A DNA stretch of 64,000 nt, from NCBI GenBank assembly GCA_049652385.1, contig JBASDX010000001.1, positions 62,001-126,000 on the forward strand. The letters run 5' to 3'. Shown in pieces: positions 41,516 to 51,276 of the stretch (position 1 is its first letter; each line of letters opens with the position of its first letter). The stretch is from DMER64 sp049652385 (GTDB lineage: Bacteria; Bacteroidota; Bacteroidia; Bacteroidales; UBA932). A program made the translations under genes and the position numbers. The notes under the pieces are model-generated. The model had not been told where the DNA came from. It did no database searches and saw only the letters and a list, made by a program, of their open reading frames with translations.

Positions 41516-42400
41516 ATGCAAGTTGTAAAAAGAATAATAGGGGTATTTTTTCTGTGGCTCGTTTTATTTACGGGCTGTACAGCAACTATGGATCTGGAGA
41601 GTATGGGTATGGAGCCGAAGCTGGTAATAACGGGTGTTCTTTCCACAGATCGGGGATCACAGATAGTGGAAATATTGGCTACGGTTCCTTATTTTGGGAA
41701 AGAACTTCCGGAAAACATACAGGCAAAAGAGGTGCTTCTGAACGGGGAACCGCTGACCTGGGACCCTTCGGGCGTATACGTTACAAAAAATACATTTGCG
41801 GCAGAGGAGGGCAAGACGTATAAACTGGAGGTCTGGATAGACTTTGACAACGACGGAGCTTTGGAATATTATTGGGCTACCACTACCGTTCCCTACATCC
41901 ACACGTTGGAGGCCCTTAGTTTACGTTCTATCCTTCCTTCCGGAAACGACGTGCCTTTTTTCCTTATGGTTGGTTTTTATGACACTCCGGGAGAAGATTA
42001 CTACGGAGCGGCTCTTTGGATTAACAATGTTTTGTACAGTAACAGGATCTTGAGGTATTACGTCCATACCATAAACGATTATACACAAGACGGGGAATAT
42101 ATACGGTATCCTATTCCGGAATGGATTATAATGAGTTCTTTAATATGGGATAACGAACAGACCTTTGACCTGTATGCCGGTGATGTGCTGACGGTAGAAT
42201 TGCAGACGTTGAGCAAAGAGTATTACGAATACCTGCAACAGGCCAAAATTGAAAAGAACCAGCATTTTCCTTTATTTTCCGGGCCAAGAGGCAATGTGAA
42301 AGGAAACATTCATGGAGGAGCGCTGGGCATTTTTGGTTCGTATGCCAGCAGCCGCAAATCGGTGGTGTTGCCCGAATGTCCGGGATTGCCCAACAGATAA
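41516..42400 (+). CDS. DUF4249 lipoprotein, partner of the TonB receptor
   Basis: A 294-residue lipoprotein with lipobox LFTGC (C21). The mature domain begins with LVITGVLSTDRGSQIVEILAT, a DUF4249 hallmark, and continues as a beta-rich fold. DUF4249 proteins are commonly encoded directly after a TonB receptor of this type and are thought to sit at the cell surface with it; the ligand is unknown. The ATG at 41516 is preferred over a TTG at 41510 overlapping the receptor stop. Confidence 0.88.
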   Translation: MQVVKRIIGVFFLWLVLFTGCTATMDLESMGMEPKLVITGVLSTDRGSQIVEILATVPYFGKELPENIQAKEVLLNGEPLTWDPSGVYVTKNTFAAEEGKTYKLEVWIDFDNDGALEYYWATTTVPYIHTLEALSLRSILPSGNDVPFFLMVGFYDTPGEDYYGAALWINNVLYSNRILRYYVHTINDYTQDGEYIRYPIPEWIIMSSLIWDNEQTFDLYAGDVLTVELQTLSKEYYEYLQQAKIEKNQHFPLFSGPRGNVKGNIHGGALGIFGSYASSRKSVVLPECPGLPNR

Positions 42401-42409
42401 ATAAAAATT

Positions 42410-43057
42410 TTAATTGTGCGGAATATACACCAGCAGCGGCCCGTTGATGAATTGCAGGTCTAAGGATGTGCCGGTGCATGTGTTAAGGGTAGCTTTCCAC
42501 CAGGCATCAAAAACAACGTTTTCTACAGGATATACAATTCCTTTTGCCCGTAACCGCATAGCCGGATTAAGAGCAAAAAAGGATACCGGCAGACCCGGTG
42601 TACAAGGAATTTTCACGGCCGTATAACTGTCCGGCACAAGTGAACGGGCAGCATCGGCAAACACATGGAACACCCCGTAGTCAGTGACCATACGTACGCT
42701 ATCCATCATCCTTGCATAAGATCCCAGTAAAGAGATATTGGCCAGGGTGTGGTCTTCCCTCAATCCCGTAGCGCCCAGTATGGTAATAATTCGGATGCCT
42801 TGCTTATGGGCATACGTTACGGCTTTTGTCAAGTCATTGGTTTCCGTACACGTATCGATTATCAGGCGGTCTTTGTATTGTTCTTTCAACGCTGCCGACA
42901 AGGAATCCATATCTCCAACAATAACATCCGGTTCTCTGCCGGCTAAGTTGTTTACGGCTCCGTCCGTACAAATAAGCAGCCGGGCTGTTTGTAACAACTG
43001 CAATGGGTACGGATGGGTTGGGCAGGCACCTTGTGCCAAAATAACGGCTTCTTTCAT
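42410..43057 (-). CDS. thiN: Thiamine diphosphokinase
   Basis: 215 residues. It converts thiamine to thiamine diphosphate using ATP. Signatures: ICTDGAVNNL, DVIVGDMDSL, TCTETNDLTKAV and ILGATGLREDHTLAN. Last gene of a minus-strand run alaS-lptF-fmt-thiN, 8 bp after fmt. Its stop is 9 bp from the end of the DUF4249 gene. Confidence 0.93.
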   Translation of the reverse strand: MKEAVILAQGACPTHPYPLQLLQTARLLICTDGAVNNLAGREPDVIVGDMDSLSAALKEQYKDRLIIDTCTETNDLTKAVTYAHKQGIRIITILGATGLREDHTLANISLLGSYARMMDSVRMVTDYGVFHVFADAARSLVPDSYTAVKIPCTPGLPVSFFALNPAMRLRAKGIVYPVENVVFDAWWKATLNTCTGTSLDLQFINGPLLVYIPHN

Positions 43058-43065
43058 AACGGTTG

Positions 43066-44061
43066 TTATAGCGGACTTTCAAATCTTATAGGCCCCTCTT
43101 CCCTGAACCCGGCCAAAAAGACATCGACAGCCATTTTTTTCTTGCCGGGAAACTGTAATTCCAAAATATGTACGTATCCGCCTTTGCAGGCAACTTTAAA
43201 GGTGTGTTTGTCCGGAATCAGGACGGTACCCGGTTTTTCTGTACCAACGGTTTGTGATGCCCGGGCCTGGTAAATTTTTATAAAAAAAGATGTGTGGGTT
43301 GCAGGCTGTCCGGTGCCGGGTTTGGTCCATACGGTAAAGGCACCCGGAGCAGGGCTTAGTCCCCGTATAAGGTTTACGATCTCTGCGGGTGGACGGTTCC
43401 AGTTTATCCGACACGTTTCTTTGGTGATTTTAGGAGCTGTTTTAAGCATGCTTTCCTGTAGGACAGGCTGAGGTGTTGCCCTGAGCGTTTTATGGAACAA
43501 TCCATCTATGGTTTTGGCAATAAGAGGTCCCGCCGCTTCTGTCATTTTATCCAGGAGTGTTCCGGCCGTGTCTGTATCTTCGACAGGGATGCGCTCTTGC
43601 AAAAGAATTGCTCCCGTGTCCATGTGTTCATCAATTAAAAAAGTAGTCAATCCTGTTTCCTTTTCGCCTTGTATAAGGACATGATTGATGGGTGCTGCAC
43701 CCCGGTACATGGGCAACAGCGAGGCATGCAGGTTGAAACATCCCAGGCGGGGCATCTGCCAGACCTCTTTGGGAAGCATTCTGAAAGCTACCACAACAAA
43801 TAAAGAAGCGTTCCATTGGGAGAGCGCCTGAAGGAAAGCGGGTTCTTTTAACGATTCCGGCTGCAGCACGGGAAGCTTGTGCTCCAAAGCTGTGGTTTTG
43901 ACGGCAGAGGCTTGAGGGAGCAAGCCTCGGCCCGCACGTTTATCGGGAACTGTCACCACACCGGCTATGTGATATTGCCCGTCAAGAAGATGGCGTAAGC
44001 ATCCCGCTGCAAAGGGGGGCGTTCCCATAAAAATGATGGAAGGTTCAGTTGTTGTTGGCAC
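43066..44061 (-). CDS. fmt: Methionyl-tRNA formyltransferase
   Basis: 331 residues. Formylates Met-tRNA(fMet) from 10-formyl-THF. N-terminal domain with IIFMGTPPFAAGCL, the catalytic ASLLPMYRGAAPINHVLI (Asn/His context) and a THMDTG-like DEHMDTGAILL loop; C-terminal OB-like domain from about 215. The start overlaps the LptF-type gene by 17 bp. Confidence 0.95.
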   Translation of the reverse strand: MPTTTEPSIIFMGTPPFAAGCLRHLLDGQYHIAGVVTVPDKRAGRGLLPQASAVKTTALEHKLPVLQPESLKEPAFLQALSQWNASLFVVVAFRMLPKEVWQMPRLGCFNLHASLLPMYRGAAPINHVLIQGEKETGLTTFLIDEHMDTGAILLQERIPVEDTDTAGTLLDKMTEAAGPLIAKTIDGLFHKTLRATPQPVLQESMLKTAPKITKETCRINWNRPPAEIVNLIRGLSPAPGAFTVWTKPGTGQPATHTSFFIKIYQARASQTVGTEKPGTVLIPDKHTFKVACKGGYVHILELQFPGKKKMAVDVFLAGFREEGPIRFESPL

Positions 44062-45487
44062 GTTGCAGTTTTTTCTTCAGTTTCTTTAACAAAACAAGGT
44101 AAGCATCTTTGTTGAATAAGGCAGAATCGGTGGTGGCCTTATAGGTAAGGAAGATGCCTATGGGAAGCAGAACGAGTCCTGATATAAAGGTCCCCATAAG
44201 GGCCGATACAGAACCATCTGTTGCTAATTTTTTGCCGGAAATGTCTATCACGTAGTAGACAACAAAAAAGAGCATAGAAACAATGACAGGCGTACCCAGA
44301 CCGCCTTTACGGATGATGGCTCCCAAAGGAGCTCCTATGAAAAAGAAAATAAAACAAGCAAAGGCTACGGTGAATTTTCGGTACCATTCTACTTTTGTCC
44401 TGCGTAAGGGCAAATGGATTTGGATTTCTTCTATCATGAAATTTTCCACCTGGTTGCTCATTTGGTCTGTTTTACCTATGGCTCTATTCAAAAGATCGGG
44501 ATATTGTGTGCTTTCTTCCGGTACCGGCAACCTTTCTATGGGAAAAAGCCCTGCATATTGCTGTTTGTTGGCTGTGTCTAACTGGCGGGCATAAGATAAT
44601 CCTCCTGCAACAAGCATCCTTCTCTGGAATTGTGCAAGAGAGATGGCATATAAAGAATCCAGTGAGTCTTTCCTGTGTCCGAGACTTTTAATGTTTTGTG
44701 CCATGACATCGCTTCCGAACCTGTCGCCGTCACGTCTTTGAAAGGCGTAATTGGTCAATTCAATGACAACGTCTTGCTTGTCAAAAAGCACATGTTGTAT
44801 AGGAAAAGAGGTGTCTGCCAGGGACTTTCTTTCCGTTTCCTCATAACTTTCTCCGTTAAAGAGCGTAAAGATGATGTTCTGCTTGTCTTCTGTAAGCCTT
44901 ATGGTACCGGAGTCTGCCAGGGTAACGCTGGTATTGCCTCTTCTGGTACTGTGGTTATATACCATAATATCGTGCAACATGTCGGTTGTTTTATCACGAC
45001 TGTCTACTCTAAGGCTATAATTATCAATACCGTTATAAAAAATTCCTGTGGGAATGCGTATTTCGTCCTTTGTACGGGAAATATCGTCACGTAAAGCAAA
45101 GATGTTTTTGTAAGCCAAAGGCATAAGGTCGTTGGCGGCAAAAAAGGCGGCTACGGAAATGAGGAAAGATAAAATGATAAGCGGACGCATAATACGGAAG
45201 AGCGGGATACCGGCTGCTTTCATGGCCAGCAATTCGTTGAATTCTCCCATATTGCCCATGGTCATGATGGAGGCCAGCAGTGTAGCCAGGGGAAGTGCCA
45301 TGGGAATGACGGTGCAGGTACCCCAAAAAAGGAATTCCAGAATAACTCTCAAGCCTAGTCCTTTTCCCACCAATTCGTCTATATAGACCCACAGAAATTG
45401 CAATACGAGTACAAAAAGTACTATAAAGATTGTCAGAAACAACGGGCCCAGAAACGAGCGAATGAGAAAACGGTCAAATATTTTCAC
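44045..45487 (-). CDS. LptF/LptG family permease (second copy)
   Basis: A 480-residue inner-membrane component of LPS transport. N-terminal IFDRFLIRSFLGPLFLTIFI, three helices to about 125, a large periplasmic domain (about 130-375) and three C-terminal helices. Together with the 34-kb homologue it would form the LptFG pair. It is longer than the usual 360-390 because of an insertion before the last helices (about 255-345). In the alaS-fmt-thiN run. Confidence 0.92.
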   Translation of the reverse strand: MKIFDRFLIRSFLGPLFLTIFIVLFVLVLQFLWVYIDELVGKGLGLRVILEFLFWGTCTVIPMALPLATLLASIMTMGNMGEFNELLAMKAAGIPLFRIMRPLIILSFLISVAAFFAANDLMPLAYKNIFALRDDISRTKDEIRIPTGIFYNGIDNYSLRVDSRDKTTDMLHDIMVYNHSTRRGNTSVTLADSGTIRLTEDKQNIIFTLFNGESYEETERKSLADTSFPIQHVLFDKQDVVIELTNYAFQRRDGDRFGSDVMAQNIKSLGHRKDSLDSLYAISLAQFQRRMLVAGGLSYARQLDTANKQQYAGLFPIERLPVPEESTQYPDLLNRAIGKTDQMSNQVENFMIEEIQIHLPLRRTKVEWYRKFTVAFACFIFFFIGAPLGAIIRKGGLGTPVIVSMLFFVVYYVIDISGKKLATDGSVSALMGTFISGLVLLPIGIFLTYKATTDSALFNKDAYLVLLKKLKKKLQRANNN

Positions 45488-45498
45488 CGGTTGTTACT

Positions 45499-48114
45499 TT
45501 AAGGGTTCTTCAAAGCATGGACAATGGCATCTATGGCGTTTTGCAGGCCGGTTGTGTTTGTTCCGCCTGCCTGGGCATAAAAGTTTTGTCCTCCGCCTCG
45601 GCCTTCAATATGTTGGGAAGCTTCACGAACAATAGTGCCTGCATGAAAACCGGCATTTGTCAAATCTTGTGTCAAAGACAATATTAGATTGGCTTTTCCG
45701 TTATGTTCATAAGCAGCGGCAAAAGCCGTGTGTCCCGTATCGTTCTTTCGGAAAAAGAAGGCCAGGTCTTTTACCGTCTCCGGCGGGTAAGTACCAATAA
45801 GGCTTACAAATTGGATGCCGTTCAGGTCTTGTCGTTTCTCCCACAAGGTTTCATGCAGGTCCAAAGCCTGTTTGCGGCGGTTTTCCTCTATGGTTTTTCG
45901 CAGTTGTTCGTTTTCGTTGATGGTTTTTTCCAGGGCTCCCAGAATATCACGAGGGTCGTTCAGCCTATGTTTTAATTCCGCCAAAAGCGTTTCCATTTCC
46001 TCTACCTTCTGTTCGGCAGCTTGTCCTGTTATGGCTTCTATTCTTCGTACGCCTGCTGCGATGGCTCCTTCACTTACAATTTTAAAAAGACCAATACCCC
46101 CCGTACTTTCCACGTGGGTGCCTCCACACAATTCCAAGGAATCTCCAAATTGTATGACGCGTACTTTATCTCCATATTTTTCACCAAACAAAGCAATGGC
46201 ACCTATATCTTCTGCTTGTTTCTGTGTCAAATCGTCCCGTGTTTCACGTGTGATATTGGAACGAATCATAGCGTTGACCCTGCGTTCGACTTCTTTTATT
46301 TCTTCCGGGAGCATACGGTTGAAATGCGAAAAATCAAAACGAAGCATATCTTCAGAAACGTGGGAGCCCTTTTGCTCAATATGTGTCCCTAAAACGCTGC
46401 GTAAGGCATGGTGCAGCAAATGTGTAGCCGTATGGTTGGCGGCAATGCGTTTGCGACGCTCCTTATCTACAACAGCATGAAATACGTCGGCAGGGTTTTC
46501 CGGAAGGACAGGGGCCAGGTGTAAAACCAGATTGTTTTCTTTTACCGTATCTGTAATGCGTATTCTTTTTCCTTGCTCATCTTCCAGGTATCCGGTATCG
46601 CCTGTTTGCCCTCCGCTCTCTGCATAAAAAGGAGTGCGGTCCAATACGATCTGCCAAAAATCTTTATTCTTGCTGCGGACTTTTCTGTAACGCAGAATGT
46701 GTGATTGCGTTTGCGTTGTTTCATATCCCAAAAATACGGGCTGGTGGAAGGTATATACTTCCACCCAGTCGTCTTCCTGGACAAGGGTAGCCCGGCGAGC
46801 TCTTTCTTTCTGTTGCTGAAGCGCTTCTTCAAAAGCTTCTGTATTGACGGTCAGGCCTTTTTCTTTGGCCATCAGCAGGGTTAAATCCAAAGGAAAACCG
46901 TACGTATCGTACAACAGGAAGGCGTCTTTGCCGCTAAATTCTTTGTGGGGAACATCCCGTGCAAATTGTTCAAACAGCTGTATGCCTTTTTCCAGCGTAC
47001 GCAAGAAAGCGTCTTCTTCCTGATGGATGATTTGGTAGATAAGTCTTTGTCCCCGGATCAATTCCGGGAAGGCTTCCCCCATTTCTTCCACGAGTGTAGG
47101 AACAAGGTGGCAAAGAAAGGGCTCCCTGAAGCCAAGGAATGTATAACCGTAACGGACTGCACGACGTAATATCCTGCGGATTACATACCCGGCTTTTACG
47201 TTGGACGGAAGCTGTCCGTCGGCAATGGAGAAACAAATAGCTCTGATATGGTCTGCAACCACCCTGAGGGCAATATCTGTCTTGCTGTCAGTCCCATATG
47301 TTTTAAGGGAAAGTTCCCCCACGGCTCCAATTAATTTTTGGAACAAATCCGTATCGTAGGTACTTTGTTTCCCTTGCACAACCATGCACAAGCGTTCCAG
47401 TCCCATGCCTGTATCTACGTGGCATTGCGGGAGCGGCTCCAGAGATCCGTCTGATTTTCTGTTGTACTGAATAAAAACGAGATTCCAAAGTTCGACTACC
47501 AGCGGGTGGTCTTTATTTACAAGAGCAGTGCCCGGTATGGTTTTCCTTTCATTATCCGAGCGTAAATCAATATGGATTTCGCTGCACGGACCACAAGGAC
47601 CGGTATCGCCCATTTCCCAAAAATTGTCTTTTTTACTGCCGTATAAGATACGTTCTCGGGGCAGGATGCTTTCCCAATACGTTTTTGATTCGTTGTCCGG
47701 CTCCAGGCCTTCGTCAGCAGAGCCTTCAAAAACCGTCGCATACAACCTGTCCGGATCCAGCTTAAAACCTTCCAGCAGCAGTTCCCATGCCCAGGCAATA
47801 GCTTCCTTTTTGAAATAATCTCCAAAACTCCAGTTGCCCAACATCTCAAACATGGTGTGGTGGTATGTATCGTGGCCGACTTCTTCCAGGTCGTTGTGTT
47901 TTCCGCTTACACGAAGGCATTTCTGTGAATTGGCAACCCTTTTATAGGTAGCCGGTTCGTTACCCAGGAACCAGTCTTTGAATTGGTTCATGCCTGCGTT
48001 TGTAAACAGCAGGGTGGGGTCGTTTTTAACTACCATGGGTGCTGAGGGTACAAGAGTATGTCCCTTTCTTTCAAAGAAATCCAGAAATGTTTTTCGAATA
48101 TCGCTAAAGGTCAT
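45499..48114 (-). CDS. alaS: Alanyl-tRNA synthetase
   Basis: 871 residues. Class II catalytic core (1-about 460) starting MTFSDIRKTFLDFFERKGH with the motif LLFTNAGMNQFKDWFLG; editing domain with HTATHLLHHALR (HxxxH) and LELCGGTHVESTGGIG (zinc Cys/His); C-terminal DHHA1-type domain ending near GRGGGQNFYAQAGG. Length is normal. Divergent from the M23 pair with paired promoters in the gap. Confidence 0.97.
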   Translation of the reverse strand: MTFSDIRKTFLDFFERKGHTLVPSAPMVVKNDPTLLFTNAGMNQFKDWFLGNEPATYKRVANSQKCLRVSGKHNDLEEVGHDTYHHTMFEMLGNWSFGDYFKKEAIAWAWELLLEGFKLDPDRLYATVFEGSADEGLEPDNESKTYWESILPRERILYGSKKDNFWEMGDTGPCGPCSEIHIDLRSDNERKTIPGTALVNKDHPLVVELWNLVFIQYNRKSDGSLEPLPQCHVDTGMGLERLCMVVQGKQSTYDTDLFQKLIGAVGELSLKTYGTDSKTDIALRVVADHIRAICFSIADGQLPSNVKAGYVIRRILRRAVRYGYTFLGFREPFLCHLVPTLVEEMGEAFPELIRGQRLIYQIIHQEEDAFLRTLEKGIQLFEQFARDVPHKEFSGKDAFLLYDTYGFPLDLTLLMAKEKGLTVNTEAFEEALQQQKERARRATLVQEDDWVEVYTFHQPVFLGYETTQTQSHILRYRKVRSKNKDFWQIVLDRTPFYAESGGQTGDTGYLEDEQGKRIRITDTVKENNLVLHLAPVLPENPADVFHAVVDKERRKRIAANHTATHLLHHALRSVLGTHIEQKGSHVSEDMLRFDFSHFNRMLPEEIKEVERRVNAMIRSNITRETRDDLTQKQAEDIGAIALFGEKYGDKVRVIQFGDSLELCGGTHVESTGGIGLFKIVSEGAIAAGVRRIEAITGQAAEQKVEEMETLLAELKHRLNDPRDILGALEKTINENEQLRKTIEENRRKQALDLHETLWEKRQDLNGIQFVSLIGTYPPETVKDLAFFFRKNDTGHTAFAAAYEHNGKANLILSLTQDLTNAGFHAGTIVREASQHIEGRGGGQNFYAQAGGTNTTGLQNAIDAIVHALKNP

Positions 48115-48133
48115 AGTAACACTATTTAACAGG

Positions 48134-48141
48134 CAAAGATA
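48134..48141 (-). promoter_or_regulatory. -7 element for alaS
   Basis: TATCTTTG on the minus strand, 19 nt before the alaS ATG. Confidence 0.55.
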
Positions 48142-48162
48142 CCTTTTTTTACTAAAAATAAT

Positions 48163-48170
48163 TATCTTTG
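48163..48170 (+). promoter_or_regulatory. -7 element for the M23 gene pair
   Basis: TATCTTTG, 27 nt before the ATG at 48198. Because it overlaps the TTG at 48168, it argues against that codon as the start. Confidence 0.55.
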
Positions 48171-48197
48171 TATGTTAATACCGTGTCAACAAAAGGG

Positions 48198-49163
48198 ATG
48201 GCAGTTAAGAGGAAATACAAATACAACCCCAGGACTTTGTCTTATGAACTTCAAAGGCCCGGTTTGCGTTTGTATTTGATACGAACCCTCCTTATCTTAC
48301 CGGTGAGTGTCCTGGTAGCCATGGGATATTATATGCTTTACACAGAGGCGCTCCATTTGAAAACACCCCGAACCGTTCGTTTGGAACGTGAATACAAGGA
48401 AGCAAAATCTAATCTTGATTTATTAAGCAAACAGTTGGAACGTTCGGAAAAAAAATTGGAGCAATTGCAGGTAAGGGATAATAACATTTACAGAAACATG
48501 TTTGGGATGGAACAAATCCCGTCGGAAGTAAGAAATGCCGGTTTTGGCGGTTCTAATCGTTATCCATATCTGGAGTATTCAGAAAATGCTGATTTTTTGA
48601 CATCTGTGGCTTTGAGGGTTGATAAAATCATGAAAAAAGCGTTTATCCAGTCAAAGTCCTTTGACGATGTGGAAAGAGTAGCGGGACAGGCCGGAGAAGT
48701 GGCCAAGTGTATTCCTTCTATTCTGCCTCTTCCGGAAGACACAAAGAATTTCAGATGGTCGGGAGCGTTCGGGTATAGAATGGATCCTGTTTATGGCGGT
48801 ATTCGCATGCACGAAGGCATAGATCTTACAGGAGCCCTTAATTCTCCTGTATACGCTACAGGAGATGGAAAAATTGAGGCCATCAAGTATGAATACAACG
48901 GTTACGGACGCTATATTTTGATTGACCACGGATTTGGATATAGAACACGTTACGCACACCTGAGTAAAGCTCTTGTTTATGAAGGGCAATTGGTCAAACG
49001 CGGTGAATGTATTGGCTTACTGGGGTCAACCGGAAAATCTACCGGACCGCATGTGCATTACGAAGTAATATATATGGGACGCCCTGTAAACCCGTATAAT
49101 TATTTCAACAACAATATTGCATCGGACGATTACCATGCAGTAATCCTGGGAGGTCGTCAATAA
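48198..49163 (+). CDS. M23 family metallopeptidase, membrane-anchored (copy 1)
   Basis: A 321-residue peptidoglycan endopeptidase-like protein. Transmembrane helix about 27-48, coiled coil about 60-95 (SKQLERSEKKLEQLQ), then a LytM/M23 domain from about 185 with the zinc motifs MHEGIDLTG (HxxxD) and GPHVHYEV (HxH), both intact. It probably cleaves or regulates cleavage of peptidoglycan crosslinks. It forms a tandem pair with the next gene, 9 bp away. Confidence 0.93.
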   Translation: MAVKRKYKYNPRTLSYELQRPGLRLYLIRTLLILPVSVLVAMGYYMLYTEALHLKTPRTVRLEREYKEAKSNLDLLSKQLERSEKKLEQLQVRDNNIYRNMFGMEQIPSEVRNAGFGGSNRYPYLEYSENADFLTSVALRVDKIMKKAFIQSKSFDDVERVAGQAGEVAKCIPSILPLPEDTKNFRWSGAFGYRMDPVYGGIRMHEGIDLTGALNSPVYATGDGKIEAIKYEYNGYGRYILIDHGFGYRTRYAHLSKALVYEGQLVKRGECIGLLGSTGKSTGPHVHYEVIYMGRPVNPYNYFNNNIASDDYHAVILGGRQ

Positions 49164-49172
49164 TTGTTTAAC

Positions 49173-50129
49173 ATGGACCGTTACCAGTTCAACAGAGAAA
49201 AACTGGAATTTCAGAAGGTACGTCTTAGTATCAGGATAATTCTCAAACGTACTCTGCTGGTATTGTTCGGCAGCATAGGGCTTGCTTTGCTGTATTATTT
49301 GATCTTCGGACTTTTTATTTTTTCTCCGGCTGAAAGAAACTTGCAACGTGAAACACAGTTAATGCAAAGTGAGTATGAAAGGTTAAGCGGGGAAATGGAG
49401 AACTTGAATGCCGTTATTGAAGAGTTGAGTGTCCGTGACAAAGGCATATACGGAGCGGTACTTCATTCAGCACCACTGGAAGTAACAGAAGATGCTGATA
49501 TTACGCATTACAGGTACCTTATGGAAGACCAGGCGTTTGTTTTGGCTTATCATGCAGATTCTGTTATTTCCGGTTTGGAAAAACGTATGGCCCGGGTTAC
49601 AGATGTATTATACCGTGCAACAAACCGGATTTACGCACATCTGGATAGTATGCCGTATTTGCCGGCCACTTTTCCTTTACGCAACCTCCCCATGGAAGCC
49701 GTGGGTGCTACAGTAGGACGTCGTATCCATCCCTTTTATAAAATTCCGATGGAACATACGGGCATGGATTTTTTGGTAGGACACGGAACGGATGTGTTGG
49801 CAACGGCAGACGGAAGGGTGGTACACGTTTCACGGTCTGCCAGAGGAAGGGGGAATGTCGTTGAGATTGAACACCCGTACAGGGGTTATAAGACGGTTTA
49901 TGCGCATTTGAGCGATATTTTCGTAAGGCAAGGACAATATGTGGAAAGAGGGATGGTCATTGCACGTGCAGGATCTTCCGGGATGTCGTTTATGCCTCAC
50001 CTGCATTATGAGGTAAGGCAAGGTGACCGGATTATGGATCCGGTCCATTATTATTTCATGGATGTTTTGCCCCATGACTACCATCAAATTATGTTGACAG
50101 CCAATAATACGGGACAATCTTTAGATTAA
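49173..50129 (+). CDS. M23 family metallopeptidase, membrane-anchored (copy 2)
   Basis: 318 residues with the same architecture as the preceding gene: basic N-terminus, transmembrane helix about 27-51, coiled coil about 53-90 and an M23 domain with EHTGMDFLVG and MPHLHYEV. Both end alike (DYHAVILGG versus DYHQIMLTA), so they probably arose by duplication and have diverged widely in the periplasmic linker. The ATG at 49173 is preferred over an in-frame TTG at 49164. Confidence 0.92.
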   Translation: MDRYQFNREKLEFQKVRLSIRIILKRTLLVLFGSIGLALLYYLIFGLFIFSPAERNLQRETQLMQSEYERLSGEMENLNAVIEELSVRDKGIYGAVLHSAPLEVTEDADITHYRYLMEDQAFVLAYHADSVISGLEKRMARVTDVLYRATNRIYAHLDSMPYLPATFPLRNLPMEAVGATVGRRIHPFYKIPMEHTGMDFLVGHGTDVLATADGRVVHVSRSARGRGNVVEIEHPYRGYKTVYAHLSDIFVRQGQYVERGMVIARAGSSGMSFMPHLHYEVRQGDRIMDPVHYYFMDVLPHDYHQIMLTANNTGQSLD

Positions 50130-50134
50130 AGAAT

Positions 50135-50455
50135 ATGGAAAAAATGTACTACACCATTGGAGAAGTTGCCGAAATTTTAAGTGAAAGCACTTCTTTGGTA
50201 CGTTTCTGGTCCGGAAAATTCAGTGAGTTTATAAAACCGGCCAGAAATAAAAAAGGAAATCGTCTTTTTACGGCAGAAGATGTAGCTAACTTCAAGATCA
50301 TACACCATTTGGTGAAAGACAGAGGCATGACATTGGAAGGGGCCAGAGCGCGTATGCATGATAATAAGGAAGGAGAAGACAGAACCGTGGATATCATTGC
50401 TTCTTTGAACCGCATCAAAACGCAATTGATGGAAATTAAAGACATGATGGAATGA
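50135..50455 (+). CDS. MerR family transcriptional regulator
   Basis: A 106-residue protein with an N-terminal MerR helix-turn-helix: YYTIGEVAEILSESTSLVRF, the wing KKGNRLFTAEDV and the dimerisation helix start. It lacks a long effector domain and has no cysteines, so it is not a metal sensor. It overlaps the Nif3-like gene by 4 bp (ATGA). Target unknown. Confidence 0.9.
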   Translation: MEKMYYTIGEVAEILSESTSLVRFWSGKFSEFIKPARNKKGNRLFTAEDVANFKIIHHLVKDRGMTLEGARARMHDNKEGEDRTVDIIASLNRIKTQLMEIKDMME

Positions 50456-51261
50456 AACGCAGGGCCACAGATGTGATTCATGTATTGGAACAGTGGGCTC
50501 CCACAGGTATACAAGAACCATGGGACAACTCCGGACTCTGTATTGGAAATATACAGACGCCGGTTACAGGAGTACTTGTATGTCTGGATTGTACAGAAGA
50601 GGTGGTGCGGGAAGCGGTTTCCAAAGGAATCAATATGGTTGTAACTCACCATCCCTTGATTTTTAAAGGATTGAAACATTTGAGGGAAGAGACTCCTGTG
50701 GAAAGAACGGTAGCTTTAGCCATAAAAAACGATGTGGTCATATATTGCATGCACACGAATGCAGATAAAGTCATGGATGGCGTAAGTGGAGAAATGGCTC
50801 GGAAACTGGGTTTGAATCCTATATCTGTTTTAGCTCCGGATACTTTGTGTAACCGGGAGGCGGTTACCGAAGAGCCATGCGGCCTGGGAATCATTGGAGA
50901 CCTGCCGCAGCCTATGGAAACAGCGGATTTTTTTGACCTGCTTAAAACGGTTTTTCACTTGAAGCATTTTAAAGCTTCCCCGATGTTTCATAACCGGGTA
51001 TCAAAAGTGGCTCTTTGCGGAGGGAGTGGTTCTTCATTGATTTCAAACGCCTTGCAACAAGGAGCTCATGTTTATGTGAGTGCTGATTTTAGTTACCATA
51101 CGTATTTTGACACCATTCCACACATGATGTTGGTAGATATTGGCCATTACGAATCGGAGGCGGGCATACTTGATGTAATCTGCAAAGAGCTTAAGAAAAA
51201 AATCCCTACCTTTGACGTCCTCAAAACACAAATTGTTACAAACCCCATTATCATATATTAA
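50452..51261 (+). CDS. Nif3-like dinuclear metal centre protein
   Basis: 269 residues of the Nif3/YbgI family, which forms hexamers with a two-metal site. Ligand-bearing blocks: WDNSGLCIG, VVTHHPLIFKGLKHL, HTNADKVMDGV and LVDIGHYESEAG. The PII-like insertion found in the longer (about 365-residue) form is absent, so this is the short form. Commonly paired with the downstream zinc-ribbon protein in Bacteroidota. Biochemical role unsettled (a GTP cyclohydrolase-type annotation is not supported here). Confidence 0.92.
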   Translation: MKRRATDVIHVLEQWAPTGIQEPWDNSGLCIGNIQTPVTGVLVCLDCTEEVVREAVSKGINMVVTHHPLIFKGLKHLREETPVERTVALAIKNDVVIYCMHTNADKVMDGVSGEMARKLGLNPISVLAPDTLCNREAVTEEPCGLGIIGDLPQPMETADFFDLLKTVFHLKHFKASPMFHNRVSKVALCGGSGSSLISNALQQGAHVYVSADFSYHTYFDTIPHMMLVDIGHYESEAGILDVICKELKKKIPTFDVLKTQIVTNPIIIY

Positions 51262-51276
51262 GTTATCAGGAACATT

